Positions 1-9,285 are shown, counted from the stretch's first letter. The stretch: 64,000 nucleotides of DNA from Pseudomonas sp. MF4836 (GCF_002018875.1 NZ_MVOL01000010.1:124001-188000), one strand, 5' to 3'. A program made the numbers and translations. The notes: generated by a model from the sequence alone, not told the origin.

Positions 1-432
1 CAGGTTGGGAGCCGCCTTGGGCGCCCGCAGCAGGGGGCGTTGCAGCACCTCGAACCAGTAGGCGGTGACCGCGGCGCTGGCTTCGTCCATATACCCCTGG
101 CCCTGCCAGGCGGGAGCGAGCCAGAAGCCACGGTTGTTATCGGTTTCATCCATCAGGCTGACGTTGCCGATCAACTGTCCGGGCGCTGATTTCAGGCAGA
201 TTGCCCAATGCCACTCTTCACCCCGGGCCATGGCCGGCAGGGCCAGGTCTCGCAGGTAGCTCAGGGCACCATCGGCCGGGTAGGGCCAGGGCACCAGGGC
301 GTTGAGATACCGCACCACCTGCCAGTGAGCAAACTGCGCTTGCACTGCCTCGGCGTCCGCCAGTTGCAGCGGCCGCAGGATCAGGCGATCGGTGTACAGG
401 GTGGGGATCTCGACAGTGAGTGGGGTGTCCAT
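1..432 (-). CDS. GNAT family N-acetyltransferase (RimJ/RimL-like), 3' end outside window
   Basis: Partial gene running off the left edge; about 144 codons are visible. The translation has the RimJ/RimL-type opening (TDRLILRPLQLADAEAV) and the acetyl-CoA-binding region with the Q-G-Q-G-Y-M motif inside FWLAPAWQGQGYMDEA, so it should transfer an acetyl group from acetyl-CoA to an amine, in proteins or small molecules. The start at 432 is preceded by AGGAG at a slightly long spacing; an in-frame ATG at 459 would add nine residues. It lies upstream, on the same strand, of nothing else visible; the LysR gene is behind it. The substrate cannot be told from sequence. Family call is secure, substrate unknown. 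Confidence 0.85.
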   Translation of the reverse strand, partial: MDTPLTVEIPTLYTDRLILRPLQLADAEAVQAQFAHWQVVRYLNALVPWPYPADGALSYLRDLALPAMARGEEWHWAICLKSAPGQLIGNVSLMDETDNNRGFWLAPAWQGQGYMDEASAAVTAYWFEVLQRPLLRAPKAAPNL

Positions 433-511
433 CGGGGGCGCTGCTCCTGAGTCGGTCATGGCGCCGCCATATTCCAGCCTGAGCCGGTGCTGGGCAAGGA
501 TTTCCCGAGGA

Positions 512-1408
512 TCAATCGCGCCCCAGGCGCAGGTGCTCGCCGAGAAAGTCGACGAACACCCGCAGCTTGGGCAGCAAGTGGCGGCTGCTGGGCCAGAGCA
601 CCGAAAATTTGCCGCTGTCGATCTGATAGTCATCCAGCACTGCCACCAGGCTGCCTTCGGCCAGGGCGCCGCGGACCACGAAATCCGGGACAAAGGCGAT
701 GCCCAGGCCCTGGCTGGCGGCAAAGATCAGCGACTCCAGGTTGTTGCTGGTCAAGGCGCTGCGCAGGCTCAGGGGCGGCTCGCCGGCGGGCAGGCGCAGG
801 GTCCACTGCTGCAACTGGGTGGTTCCGGGGAATTTGTAGCGCAGGCAGGCGTGCTGCTCCAGATCCCGGGGGGACTGCGGCGTGCCGTGTTCGGCAAAGT
901 ACTGCGGAGCGCTGACCAGGACAAAGCCAAAGGGCCCGAGGGTGCGGGACTTGAGTTGCGAGTCGGCCAGCTCGCCGCTGCGGATCACCGCGTCGACGCC
1001 CTCGGCGATCACATCGATCAAGCGGTCGTTGAAGTCCAGGTCGAGTTCGATCTGCGGGTAGCGCCGGGTGAACTCCGGAAGAATCGGCAACAGCATGCGA
1101 TAGCCGATGGCGGGCAGGCTGACCCGCAACTTGCCGCGCGGAGTGTCGCTGATCCGCGCCAGTTCGGCTTCGGCTTCTTCCACCTCGCCGACGATGCGCT
1201 GGCAACGCTCGAAAAACAGCGTGCCTTCGTCGGTCAGGCTGATGCGCCGGGTGCTGCGATTGAGCAGCCGCACACCGAGCTTGTGCTCCAGCCGCGCCAG
1301 GCTTTTGCCGACCGCCGAGGCGGAAATTCCCAGGCGTTCGGCGGCGCCCACCAGGCTGCCGCTTTCCACCGTGCGGACGAATGCCAGCAGGCCGTTCAGA
1401 TTGTCCAT
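512..1408 (-). CDS. LysR-family transcriptional regulator
   Basis: A 298-residue LysR-type regulator of normal family length. Residues 1-60 form the winged helix-turn-helix (AAERLGISASAVGKSLARLE), followed by the linker helix and a periplasmic-binding-protein-like effector domain from about residue 90 to the end. It belongs to the subgroup often annotated as CrgA/AaeR-like, whose members usually control a divergently transcribed neighbour. Here the MFS exporter gene starts 127 bases away on the opposite strand, so it is the likely target. The inducer cannot be predicted. The intergenic region is the place to look for the T-N11-A operator. Confidence 0.93.
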   Translation of the reverse strand: MDNLNGLLAFVRTVESGSLVGAAERLGISASAVGKSLARLEHKLGVRLLNRSTRRISLTDEGTLFFERCQRIVGEVEEAEAELARISDTPRGKLRVSLPAIGYRMLLPILPEFTRRYPQIELDLDFNDRLIDVIAEGVDAVIRSGELADSQLKSRTLGPFGFVLVSAPQYFAEHGTPQSPRDLEQHACLRYKFPGTTQLQQWTLRLPAGEPPLSLRSALTSNNLESLIFAASQGLGIAFVPDFVVRGALAEGSLVAVLDDYQIDSGKFSVLWPSSRHLLPKLRVFVDFLGEHLRLGRD

Positions 1409-1535
1409 GGGGACCTCGATTAGAGCGTTTATGTCCGCAAGCCAAGGACTTTAGCCCTGTTTTTTGCTGATTGCGGCGAATCTATCATCCAAACCCACCC
1501 CTGTCCGCTGTGGCTTTTGCCTGTTCGAGGTCCTG

Positions 1536-3056
1536 ATGAACCCTGAAATCGATCTGCCCGCCGCCTTCCAGGCCGCCACCCCTGCCAGCCGTGCCTATGG
1601 CGTGCTGGCGGCGGTGTGCCTGGCGGCGCTGATACTGCCCCTGACCTTTGTCGGCGTGGCCGTGGCCACCCCGGCCATTGCCCGCGAGCTGGGTGGCAGC
1701 CCCATGGCCCTGAGCTGGGTGACCAACGCCTTTATGCTGACCTTCGGCAGTGCGCTGATGGCCGCCGGGACCCTGGCCGACGAGTACGGCCGCAAGCGGG
1801 TGTTCAGCCTGGGTGTCGGCCTGTTTGCCCTGACGTCCCTGGTGCTGGCCTTTGCCCCGTCGGTGCTGTGGCTCGATGGCCTGCGGGCGTTGCAAGGGCT
1901 GGCGGGCGCTGCAGCCCTGGCCGGCGGTTCGGCGGCCCTGGCCCAGGAGTTCGAAGGCCGCGCCCGCACCCGTGCCTTCAGCCTGCTGGGCACCACCTTT
2001 GGCGTCGGTCTGGCATTCGGGCCGCTCCTGGCCGGGGTGCTGATCGAGCACTACGGCTGGCGCGCGATCTTTATCAGCGGCACCTTGATTGGCGGGCTGT
2101 CGCTGCTGTTTGGCGTGCCGCGCATGCACGAGTCCCGTGACCCGGACGCTGCCGGTGTCGATTGGCCCGGCACCCTGAGTTTTACCGCAGCGCTGGTGCT
2201 GTTTACCTGGGGCGTGCTGCAGGCGCCGCAAAGTGGCTGGGGCAGCGTGCTGGTGCAAAGCCTGCTGTGGGGCTCGTTGCTGGCGCTGCTGGGGTTTGTC
2301 GCGATCGAGTCGCGGGTCCAGCGGCCGATGCTGGATCTGTCGCTGTTTCGCTACCCGCGTTTTGTCGGGGTGCAGGTGTTGCCGATCGCCACCTGCTACT
2401 GCTTTGTGGTGCTGCTGATTCTGCTGCCGATCCGCTTTATCGGGGTTGAAGGCTACAGCGAGATCGAGGCCGGGCTGATGATGATGGCCCTGTCGGCGCC
2501 GATGCTGGTGGTGCCGTTGCTGGCGGCGTGGCTGACGCGCTGGGTCAGTAGTCGCGTGCTGTGCAGCGCCGGCCTGCTGATTGCCGCCTTCGGCCTGTAT
2601 CTGCTGAGCCGGGTAGGCGTGGGGCAGCCCACGGCCAACGTGCTGCCGATGCTGTTGATTGGCCTTGGGGCGGGTTTGCCCTGGGGCCTGATGGATGGCT
2701 TGTCGGTCAGTGTGGTGCCCAAGGAGCGTGCCGGGATGGCCACCGGCATCTTCAGCACCACCCGGGTGGCGGGTGAGGGCATTGCCCTGGCCCTGGTGGT
2801 GGCATTGCTGGCCGGGCTGCTGCAGCACTCCCTCGGCGCGGCGCTGGTGGACGCCGCGCAGATTCCCCTGGCCGCGCAGCAACTGGCCAACGGCAACTTG
2901 CAGGCCAGCAGTGCGCTGCTGCCGGAGGTCGGGCGCGGTGCCCTGTTACAGCTGTATGTGGAGGCCTTCGGCCAATTGCTGCGGGTGCTGATCGGCATCA
3001 CCCTGGTCTCGGCCCTGGCGGTGTGGCTGGCCCTGCGCGAGCCGGCTCGTCCTTGA
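1536..3056 (+). CDS. MFS transporter, DHA2 (EmrB/QacA) type drug exporter
   Basis: A 506-residue integral membrane protein with the pattern of about 14 hydrophobic segments expected of DHA2 proton-driven exporters. The motif A region between TM2 and TM3 is visible (GTLADEYGRKRVF), and the motif C-like glycine-rich stretch occurs in TM5 (GVGLAFGPLLAG). These proteins export drugs, dyes or organic acids using the proton gradient. The start at 1536 is chosen because GAGG lies six bases upstream; an in-frame ATG at 1464 lacks such a site and would add 24 residues of non-membrane sequence. It diverges from the LysR gene, which probably regulates it. No membrane-fusion or outer-membrane partner is adjacent, so it probably acts alone. 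Confidence 0.93.
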   Translation: MNPEIDLPAAFQAATPASRAYGVLAAVCLAALILPLTFVGVAVATPAIARELGGSPMALSWVTNAFMLTFGSALMAAGTLADEYGRKRVFSLGVGLFALTSLVLAFAPSVLWLDGLRALQGLAGAAALAGGSAALAQEFEGRARTRAFSLLGTTFGVGLAFGPLLAGVLIEHYGWRAIFISGTLIGGLSLLFGVPRMHESRDPDAAGVDWPGTLSFTAALVLFTWGVLQAPQSGWGSVLVQSLLWGSLLALLGFVAIESRVQRPMLDLSLFRYPRFVGVQVLPIATCYCFVVLLILLPIRFIGVEGYSEIEAGLMMMALSAPMLVVPLLAAWLTRWVSSRVLCSAGLLIAAFGLYLLSRVGVGQPTANVLPMLLIGLGAGLPWGLMDGLSVSVVPKERAGMATGIFSTTRVAGEGIALALVVALLAGLLQHSLGAALVDAAQIPLAAQQLANGNLQASSALLPEVGRGALLQLYVEAFGQLLRVLIGITLVSALAVWLALREPARP

Positions 3057-3068
3057 GCGCGGGAGGTT

Positions 3069-4385
3069 TCAGCGGAACTCGAACAGCTCGTAATGCAGAT
3101 TGCCCTCGGGGATCGCCTGTTCGCGCATCAGCTCACGGACGCGCTCCAGCAAGCCCTTGGGCCCGCAAAAGCTGATCTGGATCTGTTGTGGGTCGGTTTG
3201 CGCTACGGCGTGCTTGAAGGTCTCGGTCAGTTGATCGACCCCGCCATCCTGACCAACAAAGCGCACGCCGCGTTGCTCGGCCATGCTTTGCAGCTGTTCG
3301 GCAGTGGGAAACGCGCGTGAGGGATTGAAGCAATACACCAGGGTCGTGTTATCCAGGCGTTCGCTGGCATCGTCTTGCAGCCAGGCGATAAACGGCGAGA
3401 TGCCAACCCCGCCCGCGACCCAGATTTCCCGTGGTGCATCGACCTGGCGCTTGAACTGTCCATAAGGCGCATAGACATCCGCGAGCATGCCGACCTTGAC
3501 CTGGTCGCGCAGCTTTTGCGTGTAGTCGCCCAGGGCGCGGATCACGAACTCGATACGCCCATCGCTGGCATGGGCGCTGGCAATGGTGAACGGATGGGGC
3601 TCGCGCAGGCCCTTTTCCTTGAGCGCAAGAAAGGCGAACTGCCCGGCCTTGAACGCAAAGCCGTGCTGCACAGGCGTCAGCTCCAGGTGCAGGGAGTGTT
3701 TGTGCGCCGACACGGCGCTCACGGTGTATTCGCCGGCCTTGGCCAGCACCGGGTAGAGCAACAGCTTGTACAACGCACCGAGCAGCCCCAGGCCGCAAAG
3801 CAAAGTCAGCCACAGACCCGATGGGTTGTTCAGGGCAATCGGCGATTTGAAGCTCAGCCAATGCAGGATGACGATCACGAACAGCGGGCCGGAGAGCTTG
3901 TGCCACCAGCGCCACAAGCGATAGGGAATATTGCGGTTCAACGCCAGCAGCACAATCAGGCCCAGAGCCACATAACTGAGCTGGCGCACCAGGCGCGTCC
4001 AGTACTTGGGCCACTCGATGATGGGCACGCTGTTCCACAGGTCCAGGTTGGCCTTGAACACAAAGTGGTAGCTGGCAAACACCAGCGCCCAGATCCCCAG
4101 CCACTTATGCGCTTCATACACCCGGTCGAGGCCACCGAACAGCCACTCGACCCAGCGCCAGCGGCTGGCCAGCAGGCACGAGGTGGCCATGTACGCCAGC
4201 GCCGACGCCCCGAGAATCAGGCTCAGGCTGGCGGAGGTGAGCCAAGTGCTGCTGGGGATTTCGATCAGGACGGTGATGCTGGTGATCAGCAAAATACCAA
4301 GGATGCAATGCCAGGGTTTCAACGCGCTTCGCCTCTGTAGACACCGGTTTTCCGGCGATGGTGCCGCTGCGCCGGGTGTACTCAT
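3069..4385 (-). CDS. Ferric-reductase-like transmembrane flavocytochrome with FAD/NAD(P) domain
   Basis: A 438-residue protein with an N-terminal membrane domain (six hydrophobic helices, about residues 25-225) of the ferric-reductase/NADPH-oxidase type, carrying paired histidines suitable for haem b (YEAHKWLG, ASYHFVF, WHKLSG, ILHWLSF). A cytosolic FAD/NAD(P)H ferredoxin-reductase module follows (HPFTIAS for FAD; GGVGISPF and FCGPKGLLERV for nucleotide binding). It would move electrons from NAD(P)H across the inner membrane to haem and on to a periplasmic acceptor such as ferric iron or a quinone; the acceptor is inference. The gene is convergent with the MFS gene and stands alone. No strong ribosome-binding site was seen at the chosen start, so the N-terminus is less certain. 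Confidence 0.85.
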   Translation of the reverse strand: MSTPGAAAPSPENRCLQRRSALKPWHCILGILLITSITVLIEIPSSTWLTSASLSLILGASALAYMATSCLLASRWRWVEWLFGGLDRVYEAHKWLGIWALVFASYHFVFKANLDLWNSVPIIEWPKYWTRLVRQLSYVALGLIVLLALNRNIPYRLWRWWHKLSGPLFVIVILHWLSFKSPIALNNPSGLWLTLLCGLGLLGALYKLLLYPVLAKAGEYTVSAVSAHKHSLHLELTPVQHGFAFKAGQFAFLALKEKGLREPHPFTIASAHASDGRIEFVIRALGDYTQKLRDQVKVGMLADVYAPYGQFKRQVDAPREIWVAGGVGISPFIAWLQDDASERLDNTTLVYCFNPSRAFPTAEQLQSMAEQRGVRFVGQDGGVDQLTETFKHAVAQTDPQQIQISFCGPKGLLERVRELMREQAIPEGNLHYELFEFR

Positions 4386-4595
4386 CGACTGGCCAGCATC
4401 GGCGAGCAGCCGCTGTGAGCGGTCGAGGGCACGGTTGTGGCAACGGTTTTTACGGTCACGCAGCCTACTCGCATCGCGCCAGGGGGGAGGTGACCTGTGT
4501 CAGGTGTGGGCCGTAACTGTGCTGCGCGGCGGTTGTCGGGCGTCTAGCAAGCACAGCCCCGCAGCGGTTCGGGGCCAGAGATTGCGAGCCTGACG

Positions 4596-5504
4596 ATGCA
4601 AGCGCTGTTGAACGAAATCCTCGACCAAGTTCGGCCACTGATTGGCCAGGGGAAAGTCGCCAATTACATCCCGGCCCTGGCCGACGTGCCGGCCAACCAG
4701 CTGGGGATTGCCGTTTATGGCAACGACGGCCAGGTGTTCAGCGCCGGCGATGCCGACACGCCGTTTTCGGTGCAGAGCATTTCCAAGGTGTTCAGCCTGG
4801 TGCAGGCCATCGGTCATTCCGGCGAGGCGATCTGGGAGCGGCTGGGGCATGAACCTTCGGGGCAGCCGTTCAATTCCCTGGTGCAGCTGGAGTTCGAGCG
4901 TGGGCGCCCGCGCAACCCGTTTATCAACGCCGGGGCACTGGTGATCTGCGACATCAACCAGTCGCGGTTTGCCGCGCCGGCCCTGTCAATGCGTGATTTC
5001 GTGCGGCGTCTGTCGGGCAACCTGCAGGTGATGGTCGACGGCAAGGTGGCCGACTCCGAGTACCAGCACCGCGCCCGCAATGCGGCCATGGCCTACCTGA
5101 TGCAGTCCTTCGGCAACTTCCACAACGATGTCGAGGCGGTGCTGCGCAGCTACTTCAGCCATTGCGCGCTGCGCATGAGCTGCGTCGACCTGGCCCGGGC
5201 GTTCTGTTTCCTGGCCAACGACGGCTTTTGCAAGCACAGCGGCGAGGCCATCCTCACCGCGCGCCAGACCCAGCAGGTGAACTCGATCATGGCCACCAGC
5301 GGCCTGTATGACGAGGCCGGCAACTTTGCCTATCGCGTCGGCCTGCCGGGCAAGAGCGGGGTGGGCGGCGGCATAGTCGCCGTGGTGCCGGGGCAATTCA
5401 CCGTGTGCGTGTGGTCCCCGGAACTCAACGCCGCCGGCAACTCCCTGGTCGGCATGGCGGCCCTGGAACTGCTGAGCCAGCGCATCGGCTGGTCAGTGTT
5501 CTGA
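4596..5504 (+). CDS. glsA: Glutaminase (glutamine to glutamate plus ammonia)
   Basis: A 302-residue cytoplasmic enzyme of the serine-dependent beta-lactamase-fold glutaminase family, full length. The catalytic S-x-x-K motif is seen as SISK (Ser61, Lys64) in FSVQSISKVF, and the family blocks NPFINAGAL, YQHRARNAAMAYL and GKSGVGGGIVAV are present. It hydrolyses glutamine to glutamate and ammonia. The ATG at 4596 follows a purine-rich GAG sequence. The gene stands alone between the ferric-reductase-like gene and a lipoprotein gene on the other strand. The symbol glsA or glsB depends on naming convention in the strain. Confidence 0.95.
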   Translation: MQALLNEILDQVRPLIGQGKVANYIPALADVPANQLGIAVYGNDGQVFSAGDADTPFSVQSISKVFSLVQAIGHSGEAIWERLGHEPSGQPFNSLVQLEFERGRPRNPFINAGALVICDINQSRFAAPALSMRDFVRRLSGNLQVMVDGKVADSEYQHRARNAAMAYLMQSFGNFHNDVEAVLRSYFSHCALRMSCVDLARAFCFLANDGFCKHSGEAILTARQTQQVNSIMATSGLYDEAGNFAYRVGLPGKSGVGGGIVAVVPGQFTVCVWSPELNAAGNSLVGMAALELLSQRIGWSVF

Positions 5505-5508
5505 TCCC

Positions 5509-5542
5509 GTAGCCGCTGCCGAGGCATGCGGCTGCGCTGGCC
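5509..5542 (+). repeat. REP-like palindromic unit, family A, single copy
   Basis: A GC-rich imperfect palindromic unit beginning GTAGCCGCTGCCGAGGC and ending GCTGCGCTGGCC. The same unit recurs downstream of the siderophore receptor, in the nhaB/paaZ gap and after feaR. It sits directly after the glutaminase stop codon, as REP units usually do. Confidence 0.7.
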
Positions 5543-5582
5543 AGAGTGAACACTGAAGAGTGTCTATTGAAAACAGGTTGCC

Positions 5583-6050
5583 TCACCAGGTGCCATTGGC
5601 GGCATTGGGCAGGCTCAGGGTGCCGTGGTCGATAAAACGCAGGGTGCCGAACAGGCCACCGGCCAGTTTGCCGCGCAGGGTGTAGGGCAGGTTGTCGACA
5701 TTCTGGTTCTGGCTCAGGCCCAGTGTCTGGCGCAGCACGGAAAACGCCGAGACGCTGACCGGCACCACCAGCACCTCTTCCGAGAAGCGCCCAATGCTGC
5801 CGTGCTGGTCACTGACCCCCGAGGCCAGGGGCCGGCCGTTGACGTCCAGGTCCAGGGCCACGCCGTTGTAGTCGATCGCGGTTTCGTTGGGGTTCTGCAG
5901 GCGCAGCTTGACCGCGAAGCGCATCTCCAGATCCTGGCTGGGCAGGGGCTCGATGCCCACCACATTGATGTTCAGCGGGTCGCGATTGGGGAACAGGGCA
6001 CAGGCGCTCAGGCTGAGCAGCACCAGGGACAAAGCGATCAATCTGCGCAT
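5583..6050 (-). CDS. LEA type 2 / WHy-domain lipoprotein
   Basis: A 155-residue lipoprotein: the signal sequence ends with the lipobox LSAC (Cys17). The rest is one water-stress/hypersensitive-response (WHy, LEA14-like) beta-sandwich domain, recognisable by the pattern around LRLQNPNETAIDYNGVALDL, which also carries the family's conserved N-P-N. Such proteins are common single-copy Pseudomonas envelope lipoproteins with no settled function, presumed protective or scaffolding. It follows the nucleobase permease on the same strand with a 66-base gap containing a GC-rich hairpin, so cotranscription is possible but unproved. Confidence 0.85.
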   Translation of the reverse strand: MRRLIALSLVLLSLSACALFPNRDPLNINVVGIEPLPSQDLEMRFAVKLRLQNPNETAIDYNGVALDLDVNGRPLASGVSDQHGSIGRFSEEVLVVPVSVSAFSVLRQTLGLSQNQNVDNLPYTLRGKLAGGLFGTLRFIDHGTLSLPNAANGTW

Positions 6051-6116
6051 GGGGTACCCGTCAGGTTGGAGGACATACAGGGGGCGGTCGCCCCCCGCTG
6101 TAGACGTCCGCTGACC

Positions 6117-7553
6117 TCAGGAGTTCGCTTTGGCGCTCATGTCCGGGTCCTGCATGACCTTGAGGGTTGCCGCCTCGGGGTCGAACTCGTCTTCTTCCAG
6201 TTCCATGAACTCTTCCGGCAGGAAGATATTCAGGAAAATGGCGCAGAAGGCGCCCACGGTGATCGGCGATTCAAAGATGTTGTGCAGCGCCTTGGGCAGC
6301 TCGCGCAACACTTCCGGCACCGCCGCCACGCCCAGGCCCATGCCCAGGGAAATCGCCACGATCAGCACGTTGCGCCGATGCAGGCCGGCTTCGGCGAGGA
6401 TCTTGATCCCGGCCACCGCCACGGTGCCGAACATGATCAAGGTGGCGCCGCCGAGCACCGGCTTGGGCATCAGTTGCAGCACCGCGCCGATCATCGGGAA
6501 CAGCCCGAGCAGCACCAGCAGCCCGGCAATAAAATAGGCCACGTAGCGGCTGGCGACGCCGGTCAGTTGGATCACCCCGTTGTTCTGGGCAAAGGTCACC
6601 ATCGGCAGGCTGTTGAACACCGCCGCCACCATCGAGTTGAAGCCGTCGGCCAGCAGCCCGGACTTGATGCGCTTGATGTACAGCGGACCCTTGACCGGCT
6701 GTTGGGAAATCATCGAGTTGGCGGTCAGGTCGCCGGCCGCCTCCAGCGGCGAAATCAGGAAGATCACCGCCAGCGGGATAAAGGCGATCAGGTCGAACGA
6801 GAAGCCGTACTTGAACGGCACCGGCACGCTGACCAGGGGCACGTCGGGCAGGCTGGCCATGTCGACCCGGCCCAGCATCCAGGCGACGACGAAACCCAGG
6901 GTCAGGCCGATCACGATCGAACCCAGGCGCAGCATCGGGTGGTTGAAGCGGTTGAGGATGACGATGGTCAGCAGCACCAGTGCTGCCAGCCCCAGGTTGC
7001 TGGCCGCGCCCAGGTCCGGCGCGCCGAAGCCGCCGGCCATGTCGGTGACCGCGACCTTGATCAGCGACAGGCCCATCAGGGTGATGATGGTGCCGGTGAC
7101 CACCGGGGTGATCAGCTTGCGCAGCTTGCCGATGAACTGGCTGAGGAACATCTCGATAAAGGCCGCGCAGAAGCAGATGCCGAAGATGGTCGAGAGAATC
7201 TCTTCATTGCTGCCGCCACGGCCCTTGACCATGAAACCGGCGCTGAGCAGCACGCTGATAAAGGAAAAACTGGTGCCCTGCACGCACAGCAACCCGGAGC
7301 CGATAGGGCCCAGACGCCGGGCCTGGACAAAGGTGCCCAGGCCGGAGACGAACAGCGCCATGCTGATCAGGTATGGGGTCTCTTCGTGCAGGCCGAGCAC
7401 CCCGCCGAAAATCAGGGTCGGGCTGATGATGCCGACAAAACTGGCCAGCACATGCTGCAACGCGGCGAAGATGGCCGCGCTGAAATGCGGGCGGTCGTCC
7501 AGGCCATAGATCAGGTCGGACTTGTAGCGAGGGATGCGATCAGGTGCGGTCAT
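6117..7553 (-). CDS. NCS2-family nucleobase:cation symporter (xanthine/uracil permease)
   Basis: A 478-residue inner-membrane transporter with the 14-segment NCS2/NAT fold. The family signature with the substrate-contacting residues is clear in TM10 as QNNGVIQLTGVASR, and the conserved N-terminal ALQHVLASFVGI histidine-containing TM1 block is present. NCS2 proteins import xanthine, uric acid, uracil or related bases with protons. The QNNG-x-I-x-L-T form resembles purine-type members, but substrate assignment is inference. An in-frame start 15 bases upstream would add five residues. The C-terminal tail is acidic (MELEEDEFDPEAATL). The gene diverges from the ECF sigma gene across 250 bases. Confidence 0.93.
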   Translation of the reverse strand: MTAPDRIPRYKSDLIYGLDDRPHFSAAIFAALQHVLASFVGIISPTLIFGGVLGLHEETPYLISMALFVSGLGTFVQARRLGPIGSGLLCVQGTSFSFISVLLSAGFMVKGRGGSNEEILSTIFGICFCAAFIEMFLSQFIGKLRKLITPVVTGTIITLMGLSLIKVAVTDMAGGFGAPDLGAASNLGLAALVLLTIVILNRFNHPMLRLGSIVIGLTLGFVVAWMLGRVDMASLPDVPLVSVPVPFKYGFSFDLIAFIPLAVIFLISPLEAAGDLTANSMISQQPVKGPLYIKRIKSGLLADGFNSMVAAVFNSLPMVTFAQNNGVIQLTGVASRYVAYFIAGLLVLLGLFPMIGAVLQLMPKPVLGGATLIMFGTVAVAGIKILAEAGLHRRNVLIVAISLGMGLGVAAVPEVLRELPKALHNIFESPITVGAFCAIFLNIFLPEEFMELEEDEFDPEAATLKVMQDPDMSAKANS

Positions 7554-7743
7554 GAAAAGGCCTGCCAATGGCGTGTCGGTACAGGGGGCACACGCCGGAA
7601 AGTGGACGGGACTTGGTTTGCGAAAGGATTGCGCCAGGCAAAACCTGCGAACCGGTCAGAAAAAGGAGGCGCAGGATGCCAGAAAGGCGCGGCAGTCAGA
7701 AGCGTAAATAGCGGCAAAGGCGCAACTTCGAAAGGATACGAAA

Positions 7744-7762
7744 GATACTGTTTCTCATTTGC
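7744..7762 (+). promoter_or_regulatory. Candidate Fur box upstream of ECF sigma gene
   Basis: GATACTGTTTCTCATTTGC matches 13 of 19 positions of the classical Fur consensus GATAATGATAATCATTATC. It lies 44-62 bases before the sigma gene start, where an iron-repressed promoter would be expected. Confidence 0.5.
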
Positions 7763-7805
7763 CGTTATGGAATAATCCGGCCCCCGACCCCCGGACCGCC
7801 CCTCG

Positions 7806-8315
7806 ATGCTGCCCACGCCCAGCCTGCTGCTGAGTTTTCAGGAGCACTACGACGACCTGCTGAAGTTTCTCACCCGGCGCATGAGTGATCGCCAGCGTGC
7901 GGCCGATGTCGCCCAGGAAACCTACCTCAAGCTGCTCAAGGTCGATCAGACGGTGGCGGTGCACAACGACCGCAGCTTTATCTTTCGCGTGGCCGGCAAC
8001 CTGGCCATTGACACCTTGCGCCGTGAGCAGCGCCTGGCGGCCAATCACAGTGACGGCCAGGAGCATGCCGAGGCCGTCGACCCGGCGCCGGCGCCCGAGG
8101 CGGTGCTGCTGGCCAAGGAGCGTCTGGCGCTGCTCGACGACGCCCTGCAATTGCTCTCGGCCAATGCCCGGCAGGCCTTGCTGCTCAACCGTATCGAGGG
8201 CCTGACCCAGGCCCAGATCGCAGTTCGGCTGGGCGTTTCCGAGAGCATGGTGGCAAAATACATCGGCCAGGCCCTGCGCCATTGCCGCGACTGGCTCAAG
8301 CACAATCATGCATGA
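7806..8315 (+). CDS. ECF sigma factor, FecI-like iron-starvation type
   Basis: A 169-residue sigma-70 family ECF factor with region 2 (residues about 10-75, including AADVAQETYLKLLK and SFIFRVAGNLAIDTLRRE) and region 4 (about 105-165, LTQAQIAVRLGVSESMVAKYI). It directs RNA polymerase to the promoter of the downstream TonB receptor gene in response to ferric-siderophore binding relayed by FecR. Its stop codon overlaps the fecR-like start by eight bases, so the two are translationally coupled. A candidate Fur site precedes it, consistent with iron repression. Confidence 0.95.
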   Translation: MLPTPSLLLSFQEHYDDLLKFLTRRMSDRQRAADVAQETYLKLLKVDQTVAVHNDRSFIFRVAGNLAIDTLRREQRLAANHSDGQEHAEAVDPAPAPEAVLLAKERLALLDDALQLLSANARQALLLNRIEGLTQAQIAVRLGVSESMVAKYIGQALRHCRDWLKHNHA

Positions 8316-9285
8316 TCCTTCTCCCTCAGCCGTTGACTTGCCCATGACCCAGTCCCCGATTCCCGAGCCTGACGACAGCCTCGAAGACGCCGCCGTCGAC
8401 TGGCTGGTGCTGCTCAACTCGGGCCAGGCCAGCGCCGCCCAGCGCATGGCCTATCAGCAATGGCGCCTGACCAGCCCGGCCCACGCCGCGGCCGCCGACG
8501 AGGCGCAGCAACTGTGGGCCGACCTCGGCATGACCGCGGCGGCGAGCGAGCTGCGGGCCCAGGCTCAAGTGCCACGACGGCCACGGCGTTGGTGGCCGGC
8601 CCTGGCGGCTTCGGTGCTGGTCGCCGTTGCCGGGGTCACCGGCTGGCAACAGTGGCCGGCCTTGAGCGCCGACTACCACACCAGTGTCGGCCAGCAGCAG
8701 ACCCTGACCCTGGACGATGGCTCCACAGTCACCCTCAACAGTGCCAGTGCCTTGTCGGTGGCCTACACGGCCAGCGAGCGCAAGGTCATCCTGCGGGCCG
8801 GCGAGGCACTGTTCGAGCCGGCACCCGACCGGCAGCGCCCGTTTGTGGTGAGCGCCGGCGACGAGCGCCTGCAAGGCACCGACAGCAGTTTCAGTGTGCG
8901 CCGCGACGGTGGCGACCTGACGGTGGTGGTCAGAAGTGGCCAGGTGCAGTTCAGCGGCGACCATCAGCCAATGCTGTTGCAGGCCGATCAGCGCCTGCAG
9001 CACCGAGCCGGCCAGCCCCTGTTGGCCCAGCAGAAGGTGGATGCCGCCAGCCTCACGGCCTGGCAGCGCGGCAAGCTGATCTTCAATGGCCGGCCGCTGG
9101 GGGAGGTGATTGGCGAGTTGGAGCGCTATCAGCATGGGCGGATCGTGATTTCCGATGCGCAACTGGCGGCTCTGCCGGTCAGTGGGGTATTTGATCTGAA
9201 CGATCCGCAAGGGCTGCTGCGCACCCTCGAACAGCGCTACCCTCTAAAGGTCACGTACCTGCCATGGCTGGCGGTCCTGCACTGA
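8308..9285 (+). CDS. FecR-family anti-sigma / signal-transducing regulator
   Basis: A 325-residue FecR homologue. The cytoplasmic N-terminal DUF4880 segment is seen at about residues 28-75 (AAVDWLVLLNSGQASAAQRMAYQQW), then one transmembrane helix near residues 95-113, then the periplasmic FecR domain (VTLNSASALSVAY, RPFVVSAGDERLQGTDSSFSV) and the C-terminal STN-interacting part. It holds the ECF sigma inactive or primes it until the receptor's N-terminal signalling domain contacts it. The start at 8308 overlaps the sigma gene; an alternative ATG at 8344 follows 36 bases later. Confidence 0.93.
   Translation: MHDPSPSAVDLPMTQSPIPEPDDSLEDAAVDWLVLLNSGQASAAQRMAYQQWRLTSPAHAAAADEAQQLWADLGMTAAASELRAQAQVPRRPRRWWPALAASVLVAVAGVTGWQQWPALSADYHTSVGQQQTLTLDDGSTVTLNSASALSVAYTASERKVILRAGEALFEPAPDRQRPFVVSAGDERLQGTDSSFSVRRDGGDLTVVVRSGQVQFSGDHQPMLLQADQRLQHRAGQPLLAQQKVDAASLTAWQRGKLIFNGRPLGEVIGELERYQHGRIVISDAQLAALPVSGVFDLNDPQGLLRTLEQRYPLKVTYLPWLAVLH

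Noticed and set aside
1485..2882. 465-codon minus-strand frame
   Set aside because: Antisense to the MFS exporter; repetitive Q/G/H composition.
5625..7775. 716-codon plus-strand frame rich in Q, H, G and D
   Set aside because: Entirely antisense to the lipoprotein and NCS2 permease genes; composition is that of the reversed third frame of GC-rich coding DNA, with no domain.
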